Assembly: GCF_024139115.2 (NCBI RefSeq) | Contig: NC_085139.1 | Location: forward strand, 8,155,533-8,219,532 | Source: Armigeres subalbatus | Taxonomy: Eukaryota > Arthropoda > Insecta > Diptera > Culicidae | Reading direction: 5' to 3' | DNA: 64,000 bases | Shown here: positions 10,871 through 21,229 of the stretch, piece after piece | How positions within the stretch are numbered: the stretch's first letter is position 1 | Layout: the number at the start of each line of letters is the position of its first letter | Notes under the pieces: generated by a model | Database searches by the model: none | The model's input: the letters and a program-made list of their open reading frames with translations, nothing else | What the model was told of the DNA's origin: nothing | Position numbers and translations under genes: made by a program

Positions 10871-12620
10871 GGGGTTGTCCATAAACCACGTAGACTCTTG
10901 AGGGAGAGGGGGTTCGAAAAAGTCTACGTTAGTCTACGAAGGGGGGCGGGGGTATACGAAAAGTCTACGTAGACTTTTTTTATTTTTTTTTTCGGAAAAC
11001 ATTTCATACGGCAGCTTTGTGCGAAGTTCACTTGTTTGTTTCTATTTTTCCGTTTTTTTTTTGCAAGACTTTACCGAAATAATCTATCGAAACTCTTATG
11101 GATTTCACTGAAGTAATAGTCTAAACTACGGCTTAAAAATATCATGATTTTAACAGCAAATTCTTCTGTGTTGAGCAAGAAAATTCTCCAAAGTATTCTA
11201 TAAAAGATTTCGAAAAAAATTCAAAATTTCCACTTGGATTACATTGATTACATTGTAGATTCTACTAAAAAATCTTTTGATTTTCGGCAGGAACTTTTTT
11301 AGAAACTACAAGTGATTCTTTAGAATTTCCACGGGGAATTATATCGCACTTCGACGAAAAATTATTTAGAATTTACAAAGGAAGCATTTTGGAATATCCA
11401 AGAAGAAGTCTTTGGAATTTCCAAAAGACATTCTTTGAAACTTTCAAGGGGAATTCTCCGAAATTTCCGTGAGAAATTCTTCAGAATTTCCACTGAAGAT
11501 TTTCTGGGAAGTCCCCGGGAAATTTTTCTTAATTTCTGAAATTCTTGCGAAAGCAAGGAATTCTTTTGACATACATATAAGCGAAATTTTTTGAAATTTA
11601 ACGGCAATTTCTTCGGCAGTTCTAATGAAAATTCTTTGGAATTATCGATGGAAAAAAAAATTTTGAAAACTTTCACGAGAAATTATTTTAATTTCTCACC
11701 AAAAACTCTTTGAGTTTTCACAAAAAGTTATTGCAATTCTTGTAAGAAAGCATTAGTAATTTTCATGAAAATTTATTCTATTTTTTTACGATAAATTCAC
11801 CACAAATTCAACTGAAATCCTCCATAATTTCCACCGAAAATTATCTGGAAAACTCTTTGGAATGTCCATAGGATTTTTTTAAATTTCTTCAGGAAATCGC
11901 TTCTACTTTGCAAGAGAAATGTCAAAATATCGTAGCAAACTTTTAGTTTCAACGGGAAATAATTCAAAATTTTCACGGAAAATTACTCGACATTTTAAGG
12001 GGGAAATTTTTGGAATTTAGAAAAAATTCTTGAGATTTCAACGGAATGGAATTTTCAAGAAAAATATCGGAATTATCACGGAGAGTTCTTTGGAGTATTA
12101 CCTGGAAACTTTGAAGGTTATCAATCGGGAAATTCTACGGAATTTCTACTACAAACTTTTTGGATTGTAGACTTGACGTTCCCGGAATTTCAACTCGAAA
12201 TTCTGAAAATTCTTGGGTTTTCTACAAATTTGAACCGGCATGCAAAATTATAATTCAGATGCGTGACAGATTTTAAGCAGTGGCGGTGGCGCACACCTCT
12301 AGGAGGAATCAAATCCAACAGAAATAAATTAATTGGCTTCGAGATTTGGTTTCACGAGCTATGGTCAGAGGATTGAATTTGATTTCGTTTTGAATTTTTA
12401 ATTGATATTGAGTTGGATTTAATTCAGTTTGATTTTGTTAGGTTTGAAATTTGTATATCTGAATTGCTGAAAACGTGGTTGATTTCCAACATTTTGTTAA
12501 AAAAAGTCTACGTAGACTTCAAGGGGGTGGGGAAGGGGTTTTGGAAAAGTCTACTAGGGGGGAAAGGGGGGTGGGTTTGAAAATGTGAAAATTCGGCCTA
12601 CGTGGTTTGTGGAAAGTTGT
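10871..12620. mobile_element. Nested 1.75-kb TIR element
   Basis: The left end reads GGGGTTGTCCATAAACCACG and the right end is an imperfect inverted copy (CGTGGTTTGTGGAAAGTTGT, ending at 12620). Next to each end lie G-rich blocks with AAAAGTCTACGTAGACTT palindromes (about 10910-10985 and 12500-12570). A possible 4-bp TTAG duplication (10868-10871 region and 12621-12624) is weak. The interior holds GAATTYC repeats and no transposase. It lies entirely within the 8641-14077 element. Confidence 0.6.
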
Positions 12621-12629
12621 TTAGAAATA

Positions 12630-13620
12630 CTTTCAAAATCTCTTAGAGTAGTTCAAACGGGAATTATTTTCGAAAATCCATTCAGGCTCTCTTTTAAAAA
12701 TGCCTTCGGAAATATATTTAGAAATTCCTGCACAAAACGCTCCAGGAATTTCTTCAAAAACTTCTCCGAAAATTCATTTGGGAGCTCTTAAAAAAAATTC
12801 CCTTGAATAATCTAAAAAAACTCCACCAAGAATTCTTTTGGATATTTCACCAGGGGTTTCCTTAAAAATTTCTTCGAAAAGCCTCCCGGATTCCTTCTTA
12901 GATTTCTTCCAGGAAATCCATTGAAAATTAATTAGATAATGAAATAGTTTTCGGTGGAGTTGCTAATTGAATTTTTGAAAAAATAAAATAAATAAATTAA
13001 ACAACTAACACTGAAAAAATCCGAAGGTATTACTGAAAGAATTTCGTAAAGAACCCATGGAGGCATTTTCGATGGAATTCCTGCAGGAAGTTCTGGAAGA
13101 ATTCTCGAAGAATGTTTTAAAGAAATTGCTGGCAGAAGCTCTGAAGAAATTCCTTAGGAAAATTTGGAAGAAATCCCTTATGCAATCTCGGGAAGAATTT
13201 ATTTGAAGAATTAATAGAATAATTGCCGAAGAAATTTATGAGGAGGTATTCCTTTAAAAAAATAAAGAGTTGCTAAACAGTTTTTGAAGAAACTCCAAAT
13301 GGAATTTCTTGAGAAATTTATTAAGAAATATCCGGAGGAATCGCTAAAGAAACCTCCGAAGGAATCCCTTAACGATTCTCCTAAGGAATCCTTAACAACA
13401 TTTTCGTAGAAACTACTGAAACAATTTTTTTGTATGCATTCCATAAAGAATTTCCTGAAGAAATTCGTGAAGGATTTTTTGAAGAAATCCGTAATGGAAT
13501 TTCTGAAAGAATTTTCGGAAAAATTTTGTAAGACATTTCCGGAAGAATACATGAAGTAATTTTCCAAGGTTTTTTATTGAAACTTTTCGGAGGAATATCT
13601 GGAGGAATTTACTAGGAAAT
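12630..13620. repeat. Degenerate GAATTYC-type repeats
   Basis: The GAATTYC family continues after the nested element. Short open frames on both strands are repeat translations. Confidence 0.6.
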
Positions 13621-13725
13621 ATACCAAGTGGTTTTGGCGCTTTAGGGATGTATTCAAGCCTTCACAAAAGCTTATGTGCCACAACAAACATAATTTGCGA
13701 GTCACCTACAGGCAGTGTTGTCTTA

Positions 13726-13884
13726 CACTCTGTGCAAAAAATTCTGCTCTTTGATTTTACTCTATCTAAACGATGGACATTTAGAAAATTCAAATAGCCT
13801 TCTATTAGTTGCACTTACTTAGTTAAGATTGTAATATCGTTTGGATGGAGTAAAATCATAGAGCAGAATTTTTTGCACAGAGTG
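13726..13884. mobile_element. Tc1/mariner-type MITE, TA flanked
   Basis: A 159-bp element has termini CACTCTGTGCAAAAAATTCT and its inverted copy; the arms extend about 45 bases with few mismatches. TA lies directly outside both ends (13724-13725, 13885-13886). There is no coding capacity. Confidence 0.82.
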
Positions 13885-13888
13885 TAGG

Positions 13889-13960
13889 ACAAATACGTAT
13901 TTCATCTCTGTAAGGCCATCTTCAGTGTCTCTATTTTACTCGACTCGACTCAAGTTAATG
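13889..13960 (+). repeat. One-arm remnant of the palindromic retroposon-like family
   Basis: The stretch with AATACGTATTTC, TCTTCAGTGTCTC and TTACTCGACTCGACT matches, with divergence, one arm of the palindromes at 33594-33874 and 44474-44738. The second arm is missing. Confidence 0.5.
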
Positions 13961-14085
13961 GATTTTTTTATTGCGATTAGTCATCGGCGTGGCAAAATTA
14001 TGATCGGCGGCGCGCCGACCCAAAATCGCCAGCGGCGGCGGCGTGAGTAAAACCACCGGCGGCGGCGCACAGGTCTAGCTCTAAC

Positions 14086-14233
14086 TCAGTATCTAGAGGA
14101 ATTCAAATAATCATTTTTAGTGAGTCTATAGGAAAAATACAGTGAAGCAAAACTTTTAAGTCCGATTGGAAACAAATGGTGGGTAGGGTCATTTGATATA
14201 TTTTACTTTCTTTCTCGTTTCAGAGAGCGAACA
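14086..14233. other. Short non-coding stretch before the LINE
   Basis: AT-rich DNA. A pyrimidine tract followed by CAG at 14209-14223 looks like a splice acceptor, just upstream of the short frame at 14234. It may belong to the 5' region of the LINE that follows. Confidence 0.3.
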
Positions 14234-14362
14234 ATGGCGCTTAAACCTAGGCGTATTAGCCAGGACAAGTTTAATAGCTTCGTCCCATCCCAGGACAATC
14301 ATCGATGGAGTGACATTAATTTTCTTAGCATGGCCACTCCCAACGTCCGTTCAAACTCATGA
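14234..14362 (+). CDS. Short open frame of 42 aa at the LINE 5' end, function unknown
   Basis: ATG at 14234 opens a 42-residue frame (MALKPRRISQDKFNSF at the start). Its TGA overlaps the ATG of the next short frame. It could be the start of a decayed ORF1 of the LINE at 14541-15993, since the two frames read like one sequence split by a frameshift. No domain is recognised. Confidence 0.25.
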   Translation: MALKPRRISQDKFNSFVPSQDNHRWSDINFLSMATPNVRSNS

Positions 14363-14490
14363 TATCATTTGCTTATGATGATACTCCTAAAACAAATTCC
14401 CTACCAACCATCCAACTCCTTGACATCTATGAGGGCGTCGAGTGGTTGACGAGTGCGGTTGTGTTTCCAACTTCCTCCGCACTTATTTAA
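14359..14490 (+). CDS. Short open frame of 43 aa overlapping the previous one (ATGA)
   Basis: The ATG at 14359 overlaps the stop of the preceding frame and the frame ends with TAA at 14488-14490. The protein includes LLDIYEGVEWLTSAVVF. It has no recognised domain and may be a frameshifted continuation of the 14234 frame. Confidence 0.25.
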   Translation: MISFAYDDTPKTNSLPTIQLLDIYEGVEWLTSAVVFPTSSALI

Positions 14491-14540
14491 TTTTTTTTTT
14501 ATCGCCGCGTAACCACTCGTGCAGTAGCGCGGCGTAGTAA

Positions 14541-15215
14541 CTATATTTTACTTTTAACTTAATCCACTTTAACGGACGCTTTCATGATTCGGACAAACAA
14601 CTGTTGGCCAATGCAAAGAAACAATTTGCAGGTCCTCCATCAACCATCGACCATCCAATAGCAGGCCTCTCGATCCCCAAATTCATCAACTTCAGGAAGG
14701 GCGAGACTATAAATCCATACCGGCAAAACAAACAAATTTCAAATGACAACAACCTCGAACAGCTACCAATGGAAATTGCTGATGCAACCACAACAACGAC
14801 AAATTCAGCGTCAGCATGGTCAATTGACCCAATGCGTCCACCTATAGTTAGCCTGACTCAACAATCAGCTGACGGAGACGGACGTTTCCTGAAGGCTCGA
14901 CTACGGGACCCGAAAATAATGTATATCGTGCGTCTTTATCTGACATATTTGTATGACAAGGAGTCATCATTTTGCCATGAAGGAATGACACCCATCAGCA
15001 TCAAAATCAACCTGGCATCACAAGGGCTTCCAACCACAGATGAGGAACTTCGGAAAATCTTCTTCGATGTGCATGCGGAGTATGGCGTTTCTAAGAAGGC
15101 GACAATTGATGATCTGGAATCTTACCGTCGTCATCTTAGTAACCTGAGAATACAACATCTGCAACACATAAGGGACAGCGTCAATAAATTTCACAATCCA
15201 AATTTTCAAAAGTAA
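14541..15215 (+). pseudogene. Probable LINE ORF1 remnant, unrecognised protein
   Basis: The frame is open from a TAA at 14538 to a TAA at 15213-15215 but lacks an early ATG; the first in-frame Met is at PMEIADA. Translation gives about 225 residues. The first half is low-complexity, with a Thr-rich run (TTTTT). The second half looks structured (KIMYIVRLYLTYLYD, and FFDVHAEYGVSKKATIDD) and is rich in charged helices. I do not recognise the family and see no CCHC knuckles. It directly abuts an endonuclease frame read in another frame, the usual layout of ORF1 and ORF2 in non-LTR elements, so an ORF1 role is inferred from position. Confidence 0.4.
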
Positions 15216-15993
15216 CGACTCATTTCGACGAGAAAGAGGTAAATATTTTCACTACCGACGTACTTCCAAAAACTTCTTCACCAAAACAGAATGCGCCAAA
15301 ATTAAGGAAATTCATAATAAAATTTTAAGCTCGTCCTTTTCGGTTATTTTGGCAACTGAAACCAGCTGGGATGAAAGCGTAAGGAATGAAGAACTTTTTG
15401 GAAGTAGCTTTAATGTATTCAGGGATGACCGCGATTTCTCAGAATCTAACAAAAAGTCTGGCGGTGGAGTTCTAATTGCAATCTCCACAAATGCAGAAAT
15501 AATAACCACCAAACAATACAAGAGCTTTGAACACGTCTGGGTGAAATCTAATATTGCAGGAGAAACCCATGTTTTCTCTTCTGTGTATTTTCCACCGGAC
15601 CATGCGCAAACAATTTCTTATGAAAGCTTTTTAAAAACTGCGGAAGAAATTTTATCGCAACTTCCACCTGAAGTCAAAGTACATATTTATGGAGATTTTA
15701 ATCAACGCACCGCTGACTTTATTCCGGATTCAGTGAATGAGGAAATCCTACTTCCAGTTTTTGGGGAAAATGAAACACTACTGTTTATATTTGATAGAAT
15801 TGCCAGCTTAGGGCTTAACCAAATCAATCGTATTAAGAATCAACAGAACTGCTACCTAGACCTTCTATTAACGAATATACAGGAAGATTTTTGTGTGTCA
15901 GAATCATTGAATCCCTTATGGAAAAACGAAACATTCCACACAGCCATTGAATACTCTCTGTTTGTTCATGATTATCAAAAATCCAGCGACTGA
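15190..15993 (+). pseudogene. APE-type endonuclease domain of a non-LTR retrotransposon (ORF2, RT lost)
   Basis: The frame carries the apurinic-endonuclease-like signature of LINE ORF2: LATETSWDESV (catalytic Glu in the ET motif), SGGGVLIAIS, VHIYGDFNQRT (GDFN motif) and a CYLDLLLTN stretch. The terminal SDH motif is degraded (HTAIEYSLFV). The frame is open upstream of the first Leu and abuts the ORF1-like frame. After a stop at 15991-15993 the linker continues in broken frames to about 16355 (PIWYNRQIKNLRNRKQKLH), and then 3' UTR follows with no RT domain. The element is therefore internally deleted. In intact relatives the endonuclease nicks the target for reverse transcription. Confidence 0.7.
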
Positions 15994-16465
15994 GACTTCG
16001 AAAAAGTCCTTGATTACCATAAAGCAAACTATGACAACATAAGACATAAGCTAAGTAGATTAAACTGGAAGCAAATTTTAGAGAATGAAGGGAATATCGA
16101 ATCTTCCGTTGATGTCTTTTATAACATCATTTTTATTATTATTACTGAAGAGGTTCCAATAAGGAAAAAAAGGCGGAACGGAAATTGAAATATCCAATTT
16201 GGTATAATAGACAGATAAAAAATTTAAGGAATCGCAAACAAAAATTACATAAAAATTACAAACTAGACAATTCGAATGAAAATTTGGAAAAATATTTAGA
16301 CATCTGCGATCAATTAAAACTAGCAATTGATGTAGCATTTGAGTCTCTGGCCTCTCGTTAAATAGATGTCATGTCATCATTTCCTTCCCTTCCCTAGTAA
16401 CGGAGAAGATGGGCGTGGCTGGCAATGGTAGTTTTCATGCTTTATCATTTTGGACCTCCAATTGG
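15994..16465 (+). mobile_element. LINE linker region and first part of its 3' UTR
   Basis: To about 16355 the sequence encodes the region that normally lies between endonuclease and RT, with stops. From about 16364 it matches the 3' UTR of the LINE fragment at 8161-8375 (CTTCCCTTCCC, GAAGATGGGCGTGGC, TTTTCATGCTT). The RT and everything after it are deleted. The UTR is then interrupted by the jockey-type element and resumes near 20739. Confidence 0.6.
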
Positions 16466-16607
16466 GTTGCTATTCATTCCAGTTCGAGACAGCAACACGT
16501 ACGGACGTGTTTTTTGCTCGCGCATTTTTTCGAAGTGTTTTTTCTCGTTCGTTAGCTGTTTACGTTTTTCGCTTGTCGCGTTGGCGTTATTTTCTCCCGG
16601 ACCCGTC

Positions 16608-17838
16608 ATGGGAGACTCGGTGGCCGATTCGGTCGCTGGAAAAGTGCCTAAGCGCACTGCTCTTGGAGGCGCGGGTAACCCCTCCAAGCAGCTTTTGCAG
16701 AGCAACGTGTTCTCTCCGTTGCCACTTGATGATGCCGGCAATCCGCCGAAAAAGAGGAAGAAGCAGCAATCGCAGCTGCCGCAGGTGCAACCGGAGCGGA
16801 AGAAGAAGTGCCCGCCCGTGTTTTTGAAGGCCGATCCGCCGGATTTAAATTCGCCAGCTGATCGCTAAGGGTCTGAAATGTACTTTTCGGCTCTTCAGCG
16901 AGGGCGTGAAAGTGATGCCGGCAAACAAGGACCATCATCAATCCGTCGTGGAGTTCCTCGAGGTCCACAAGTATGAGTACTACACTCATGAGCACCCCGG
17001 CACGAAGCTGCTCAAGCCTTTGCTGCGAGGGCTCCACGACATGAAGGAAGAGGAGACAAAAGCTGCGCACGAAAGTTGCGGATTGAAACCTGTGGCCGTG
17101 CACAAGATCGCTCGTCACGACAAGACGAGGAGATATCGCGATCAGCTTTACCTGGTCCACCTGGAGCACGGCTCCACCACGTGGAAGGACCTGAAGCTGG
17201 TCAGTGTTATAAATTACACCGTCGTTGACTGGGAGCGATATCGGCCAGTGCACCGCGACGTCACGCAGTGCACCAACTGCTTCAATTTCGGGCACGGCAC
17301 CAGGAACTGCCGCATGAAGCCGCGCTGCAACAAATGTGGCGAGCTCCATCCGACCGATGAGTGCGACAAGATGGAGGTTGCTGATCCAAAATGCGCCAAC
17401 TGTGGCGACAAGCATCGGGCTACAACCAAGGACTGTCCAAAGCGGGCGGCGTTTTTGGAAATCAGGAAAAAGGCCTCCACCAGGCCCCTGCCGAAATAGA
17501 ACCGGGTAGCTGCTTGCAACGAGGTGAACCTTCCGACCATCCAGCTCCCCGGCGAGCGATACCAATTCTTCCACCTTTGCATCCACACAAACGGCTGGCG
17601 GCTGCTGCAGCATCAGTTCAAGCTCCAACATCATCCACCAGCGATTGGCCCCGCTTCCTCCCCTGGATTCCGTCGTCAGGATAATGAGCTCCTTCCGGCC
17701 GAGGGCGACCCACCGCTCTACACATCGGAGCAGCTGGTTCCGATTTTCACCCAACTGGCAACGCGACTTCGCGGTTGCAAAACATTCTTCGACCAGATCT
17801 TCACCCTGGGCATGTTCGTCATTGAAAATGGCTGCTAG
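16608..17838 (+). pseudogene. Jockey ORF1 (gag-like nucleic-acid-binding protein), frameshifted
   Basis: ATG at 16608 starts MGDSVADSV, a Lys-rich N-terminal part that runs into a stop at 16866. The protein resumes in another frame at about 16860 (GLKCTFRLFSEG) and continues to 17499. Three CCHC knuckles are visible: CTNCFNFGHGTRNC, CNKCGELHPTDEC and CANCGDKHRATTKDC. The C-terminal part is open in a further frame to 17838. Gag-like ORF1 proteins of this clade bind the element RNA and form the RNP. The 3' end overlaps the start of ORF2 at 17828. At least two frame breaks make it a pseudogene. A 412-residue antisense open frame over this stretch is a shadow. Confidence 0.75.
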
Positions 17839-20489
17839 GGTGGGTCTGGTCAATTGGAACGCTTGCTCACTAAAGAGCAAAATCATCGAGTTCAGCGATT
17901 TCCTTCAGGAGAAGGAGATTGATGCGGCTTTCATCACCGAAACCCACCTGAAGCCCCAGGTAAGTGCAACAATTCCGGGTTTTAGGCTGGTGAGGTTCGA
18001 TCGAACAAGCTCCAGAGGGGGAGGAGTGGCAATCGCCTTGCGAAGCAACATCGCCTGCCGCCTGCTGCCGGACTTCAAGCTCAAACTCATCGAAGCCGTT
18101 GGAGTGGAAGTCACCACTTCTGTCGGAGTCGTCACTCTCATCGTGGCTTACTGTCCCACACAAGCCAAAGTCGACGATGGCTCGTCGGCTGAGCTACGAA
18201 GGACATAGTCAAGCTCACTCGGCAGCAGGGCAGTTCATCATCGCCGGAGACCTGAACGCAAAGCACCAATCGTGGGAAACACCGTCTCCAACCGGAACGG
18301 AGTCGTCTGGTCCACCGACGAACTAGAGGGCCACTACATCATCCTGAGCCCTGACAGCCCTACCCGGTTGGCACGGTCCGGGGCCCATGCTACGCTCGAC
18401 ATCTACATCACGAACATGTACGATCACGTTTCCCAGCCGGTCGTCTTCCAAGAACTGAGCTCGGACCACTATCCGGTGGTGGCTGAGGTTGGATCTTCAG
18501 TAAATCGGCACGAGATAACAAGGCGAAACTACCATCGAGTGAACTGGCAGCGGTTCCAGCAGTGCGTCGACAACTTCGTCGATTATGAGGTGCGTCCGGA
18601 GACGCCAGAAAGTATCGACCGCCAGCTGTGCGCCATCGAAGAGGCAATCTCGGTGGCCCGGGAGCAGCATGTCCCGAAGGCTCGGCAGGTAAGCAACTCC
18701 TTAAACATCGATACACTCACCAAAGATTTGATTCGATTGCGGAATGTCACTCGCAGGCAGTTCCAGCGTACAGGACTGCCTGAGCTTAAGGCACGCTGCA
18801 ATCGAATCACAAAAATTATCAAGGCCAGAATGGTGGACCTCAAAAATAACGACTTCTCGAATAAGATCCGCACTCTCCCAGATTATGCTAAGCCGTTCTG
18901 TAAAATGACCAAAATACTAAAATCAAAGCCTCGGCCCATTCCACCTTTGATCCCACTAGACAATAATGGCTCTAAGGATCGCTTGATAACTCCTGCAGAG
19001 AAGGTCGCTGAAATAGGTCGTCACTTCGTCAGCTCACACAATCTTGGGCAGAACATCGTCAGTCCACACGAAGCAGCCGTCAACGAGCATGCTAACAACA
19101 TCCATTTGATTCCCAACGACTTCTCGGAGGAGTTGGAGATCTCAACTGGCGAATTGACGGCCTATATCAAATCATCGAAGAATATGAAGGCCCCAGGCTT
19201 CGACAGCATCCTGAATCTCGAGCTCAAACACATGAGTGCTCCGTTCTTTGAGCACCTCTCGCTGATCTTTAATCAGTGTCTCCGGCTCAGCTACTTCCCA
19301 TCGTCCTGGAAGTCAGCGAAAGTCATCCCCATCCGGAAGCCTGGGAAGGATCCTTCCTCCCCCAAAAGTTATCGACCCATCAGCCTTCTCTCAGGGTTAT
19401 CCAAGCTATTCGAAAAAGCTATTCATCATCGGTTACTTGAGTCTGCCGAAAATCTCAACATCTTGCTCGAGGAACAATTTGGTTTCCGACGTGGTCGGTC
19501 AACTGTACACCAACTGACCCGAGTTACCAACATCCTCAGACGGAACAAGTTTGTCTCGAAAACATCCGCCATGGCCTTACTCGATGTCGAGAAGGCATTT
19601 GACAATGTATGGCATGATGGCCTGGTGTACAAACTACAACGCTACAATCTTCCCAGCTACCTGGTAAAATCATCAACAATTACCTGTCGGCAAGGACATT
19701 CCGGGTCTCAATCAGCGGAGCGAGTTCCAATGCGCACAACATCGTCGCAGGCGTCCCCCAGGGCAGTATCCTCGGGCCCCTGCTTTTCAATCTGTTCACC
19801 TCCGACATGCCAGAACCTCCAGAAGGCGGCATTCTGTCTCTGTTCGCAGATGACACATCCATCGTCTACAACGGTAGAGTGATCAGAGCGCTAGTGGCAA
19901 AACTCCAACGAGGCCTGGATGCCCTGACAGAGTACCTCACCAGCTGGAAAATCTGTATTAACGCGGCGAAGACCCAGGTCATCATTTTCCCCAACTCCAA
20001 ATCCCCTAAACTTGTTCCGCCTGGGGACTGTAAAATCATCCTCAATGGCACGACTGTGGAATGGGCCGCTGAGGCCGGCTACCTTGGCTTGACCCTCGAC
20101 AGCAAGCTTATTTTCAGGCAACAGGTTGACAAAACGGTGACAAAGTGTAACGTTTTGTTGAAACTACTGTACCCTTTGATCAACCGCCGGTCGTCATTGT
20201 CCCTGAAAATAAGCTTGCTGTCTACAAGCAAATCATCCTCCCTGTGATCGAATATGGCATGCCGGTCTGGGAGAGCTGCGCTAAAACCCACCACCTCAAA
20301 CTTCAACGGGTCCAAAACAAATTCCTGAGGATGATCCTCAACACCCCTCCCAGGACAAGAACATCCGAGGTCCACCGTCTGGCCGGGATAAAAACCTTAC
20401 ATGAACGCTTTGGTGAGTGTAAAGAAAAGTTTAGGGTCCGTTGCTTGCATTCGGATCAGGCTCCAATTAGGGCGCTAGTTCCAATCTAG
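17828..20489 (+). pseudogene. Jockey ORF2 (endonuclease and reverse transcriptase), frameshifted
   Basis: ATG at 17828 opens MAARVGLVNWNACSLKSK, the start of the APE endonuclease, with ITETHL, RGGGVAIALR, IIAGDLNAKH (18238-18267) and SSDHYPVV. The RT follows in the 18272-19684 frame: KVIPIRKPGKDP, KSYRPISLLS, FGFRRGRST and LLDVEKAFDNVWHDGL. Another frame has GVPQGSILGPLLF (about 19749-19787) and the catalytic box LFADDTS (about 19843). The C-terminal part continues to 20489 (IEYGMPVWESCAKTH, RVQNKFLRM). No RNase H is present, which fits the jockey clade. Frame breaks near 18200, 19680 and 20235 inactivate it. The intact protein would nick target DNA and reverse-transcribe the element RNA. Confidence 0.78.
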
Positions 20490-20738
20490 GTTATCAAATT
20501 TTTATTGTAAATATTAGTGTACATAGTAGTTAGGTTATCAAATTTTTCAAAATGAACTAATGCCTGCAATAGGCTTCCATGACATACTAGAGAATTTTCA
20601 AATTACTTCCTTTTCAAAATAATAATAATAATAAAAAACTAATAACAAAGATGAAGGGCCGTGTGGCCAAACACTTACAATGTACACTAGATGTAAAATC
20701 AAAGCAAATAAATAAACATACTTTTATTGAAAAAAAAT

Positions 20739-20883
20739 ATATATTTGGATTTCCATTGAATCCCAAATGGAAATCCATAAGCAATTGGGGTAAGAAAGAT
20801 AAAGAATATACATGACAACTATCAGTTTGCAATCTACGAAATACTCCGTTACAACGCAACGCAACGCAACGCGCAACGCAGTG
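20739..20883 (+). mobile_element. Resumed 3' UTR of the interrupted LINE with CAACG tail
   Basis: After the jockey poly(A), the sequence AATCTACGAAATACTCCG matches the 3' end of the LINE fragment at about 8353. It ends in tandem ACGCA/CAACG pentamers (about 20852-20880), in the same position where the 8-kb copy has CTATG pentamers. Confidence 0.6.
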
Positions 20884-20940
20884 TATACAAAAAACATAAT
20901 CCTGATAATTAGAGAGTTTTTCGTTAAATGGGTTATTTAG

Positions 20941-21229
20941 GGGCCCTCCTTAGCCGTGCGGTAAGATGCGCGACTACAAAGCAAGACCATGCTGAGGGTG
21001 GCTGGGTTCGATTCCCGGTGCCGGTCTAGACAATTTTCGGATTGGAGATTGTCTCGACTTCCCTGGGCATAAAAGTATCATCGTGTTAGCCTCATGATAT
21101 ACGAATGCAGAAAAGGTAACTTGGCTTAGAAACCTCGCAGTTAATAACTGTGGAAGTGCTTAATGAACACTAAGCTGCGAGGCGGCAATGTCCCAGTGGG
21201 GATGTAATGCCAATGAAGAAGAAGAAGAT
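20941..21229 (+). mobile_element. tRNA-derived SINE, Feilai type
   Basis: The 5' part has pol III promoter boxes: an A-box-like TTAGCCGTGCGGTAAGATGC and a B-box GGTTCGATTCCC. It is followed by a tRNA-unrelated body (CCTGGGCATAAAAGTATCA, ACCTCGCAGTTAATAACTG, CTAAGCTGCGAGG) and a (GAA)n tail at 21215-21228. I recognise this organisation as the Aedes SINE Feilai. A second copy in reverse lies at 34284-34573. It is not a functional tRNA gene. Confidence 0.85.

Larger units (their letters stand above)
8641..14077. mobile_element. 5.4-kb hAT-like composite element with 15-bp TIRs and 8-bp target duplication
   Basis: The element begins TAGACCTGTGCGCCG and ends with the exact inverted copy. It is flanked by the direct repeat GCTCTAAC at 8633-8640 and 14078-14085. 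Both ends carry subterminal GGC-rich repeats (8668-8725 and 14006-14066). The 8-bp duplication and the TAG start suggest a hAT-like element. No transposase was found: the interior is mostly degenerate GAATTYC repeats plus nested elements (a LINE fragment, a 1.75-kb TIR element and a TA-flanked MITE). It is therefore non-autonomous, or an old element filled by later insertions. Confidence 0.8.
16466..20738 (+). mobile_element. Jockey-clade non-LTR retrotransposon, nearly full length, inactive
   Basis: The element holds an ORF1 with zinc knuckles, an ORF2 with endonuclease and RT but no RNase H, a 3' UTR with an AATAAATAAA signal near 20707 and a short poly(A) at about 20729-20738. This order and the lack of RNase H fit the jockey clade. 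It sits inside the 3' UTR of another LINE, which resumes after the poly(A). The 5' boundary is approximate. Several frameshifts in both ORFs show it cannot move by itself. Confidence 0.75.

Noticed and set aside
16648..17886. 412-residue antisense open frame
   Set aside because: It is a shadow of the jockey ORF1, which carries the zinc knuckles on the plus strand.
20941..21020. tRNA gene
   Set aside because: A and B boxes belong to a Feilai-type SINE with body and (GAA)n tail; no tRNA cloverleaf with a 3' acceptor is formed.
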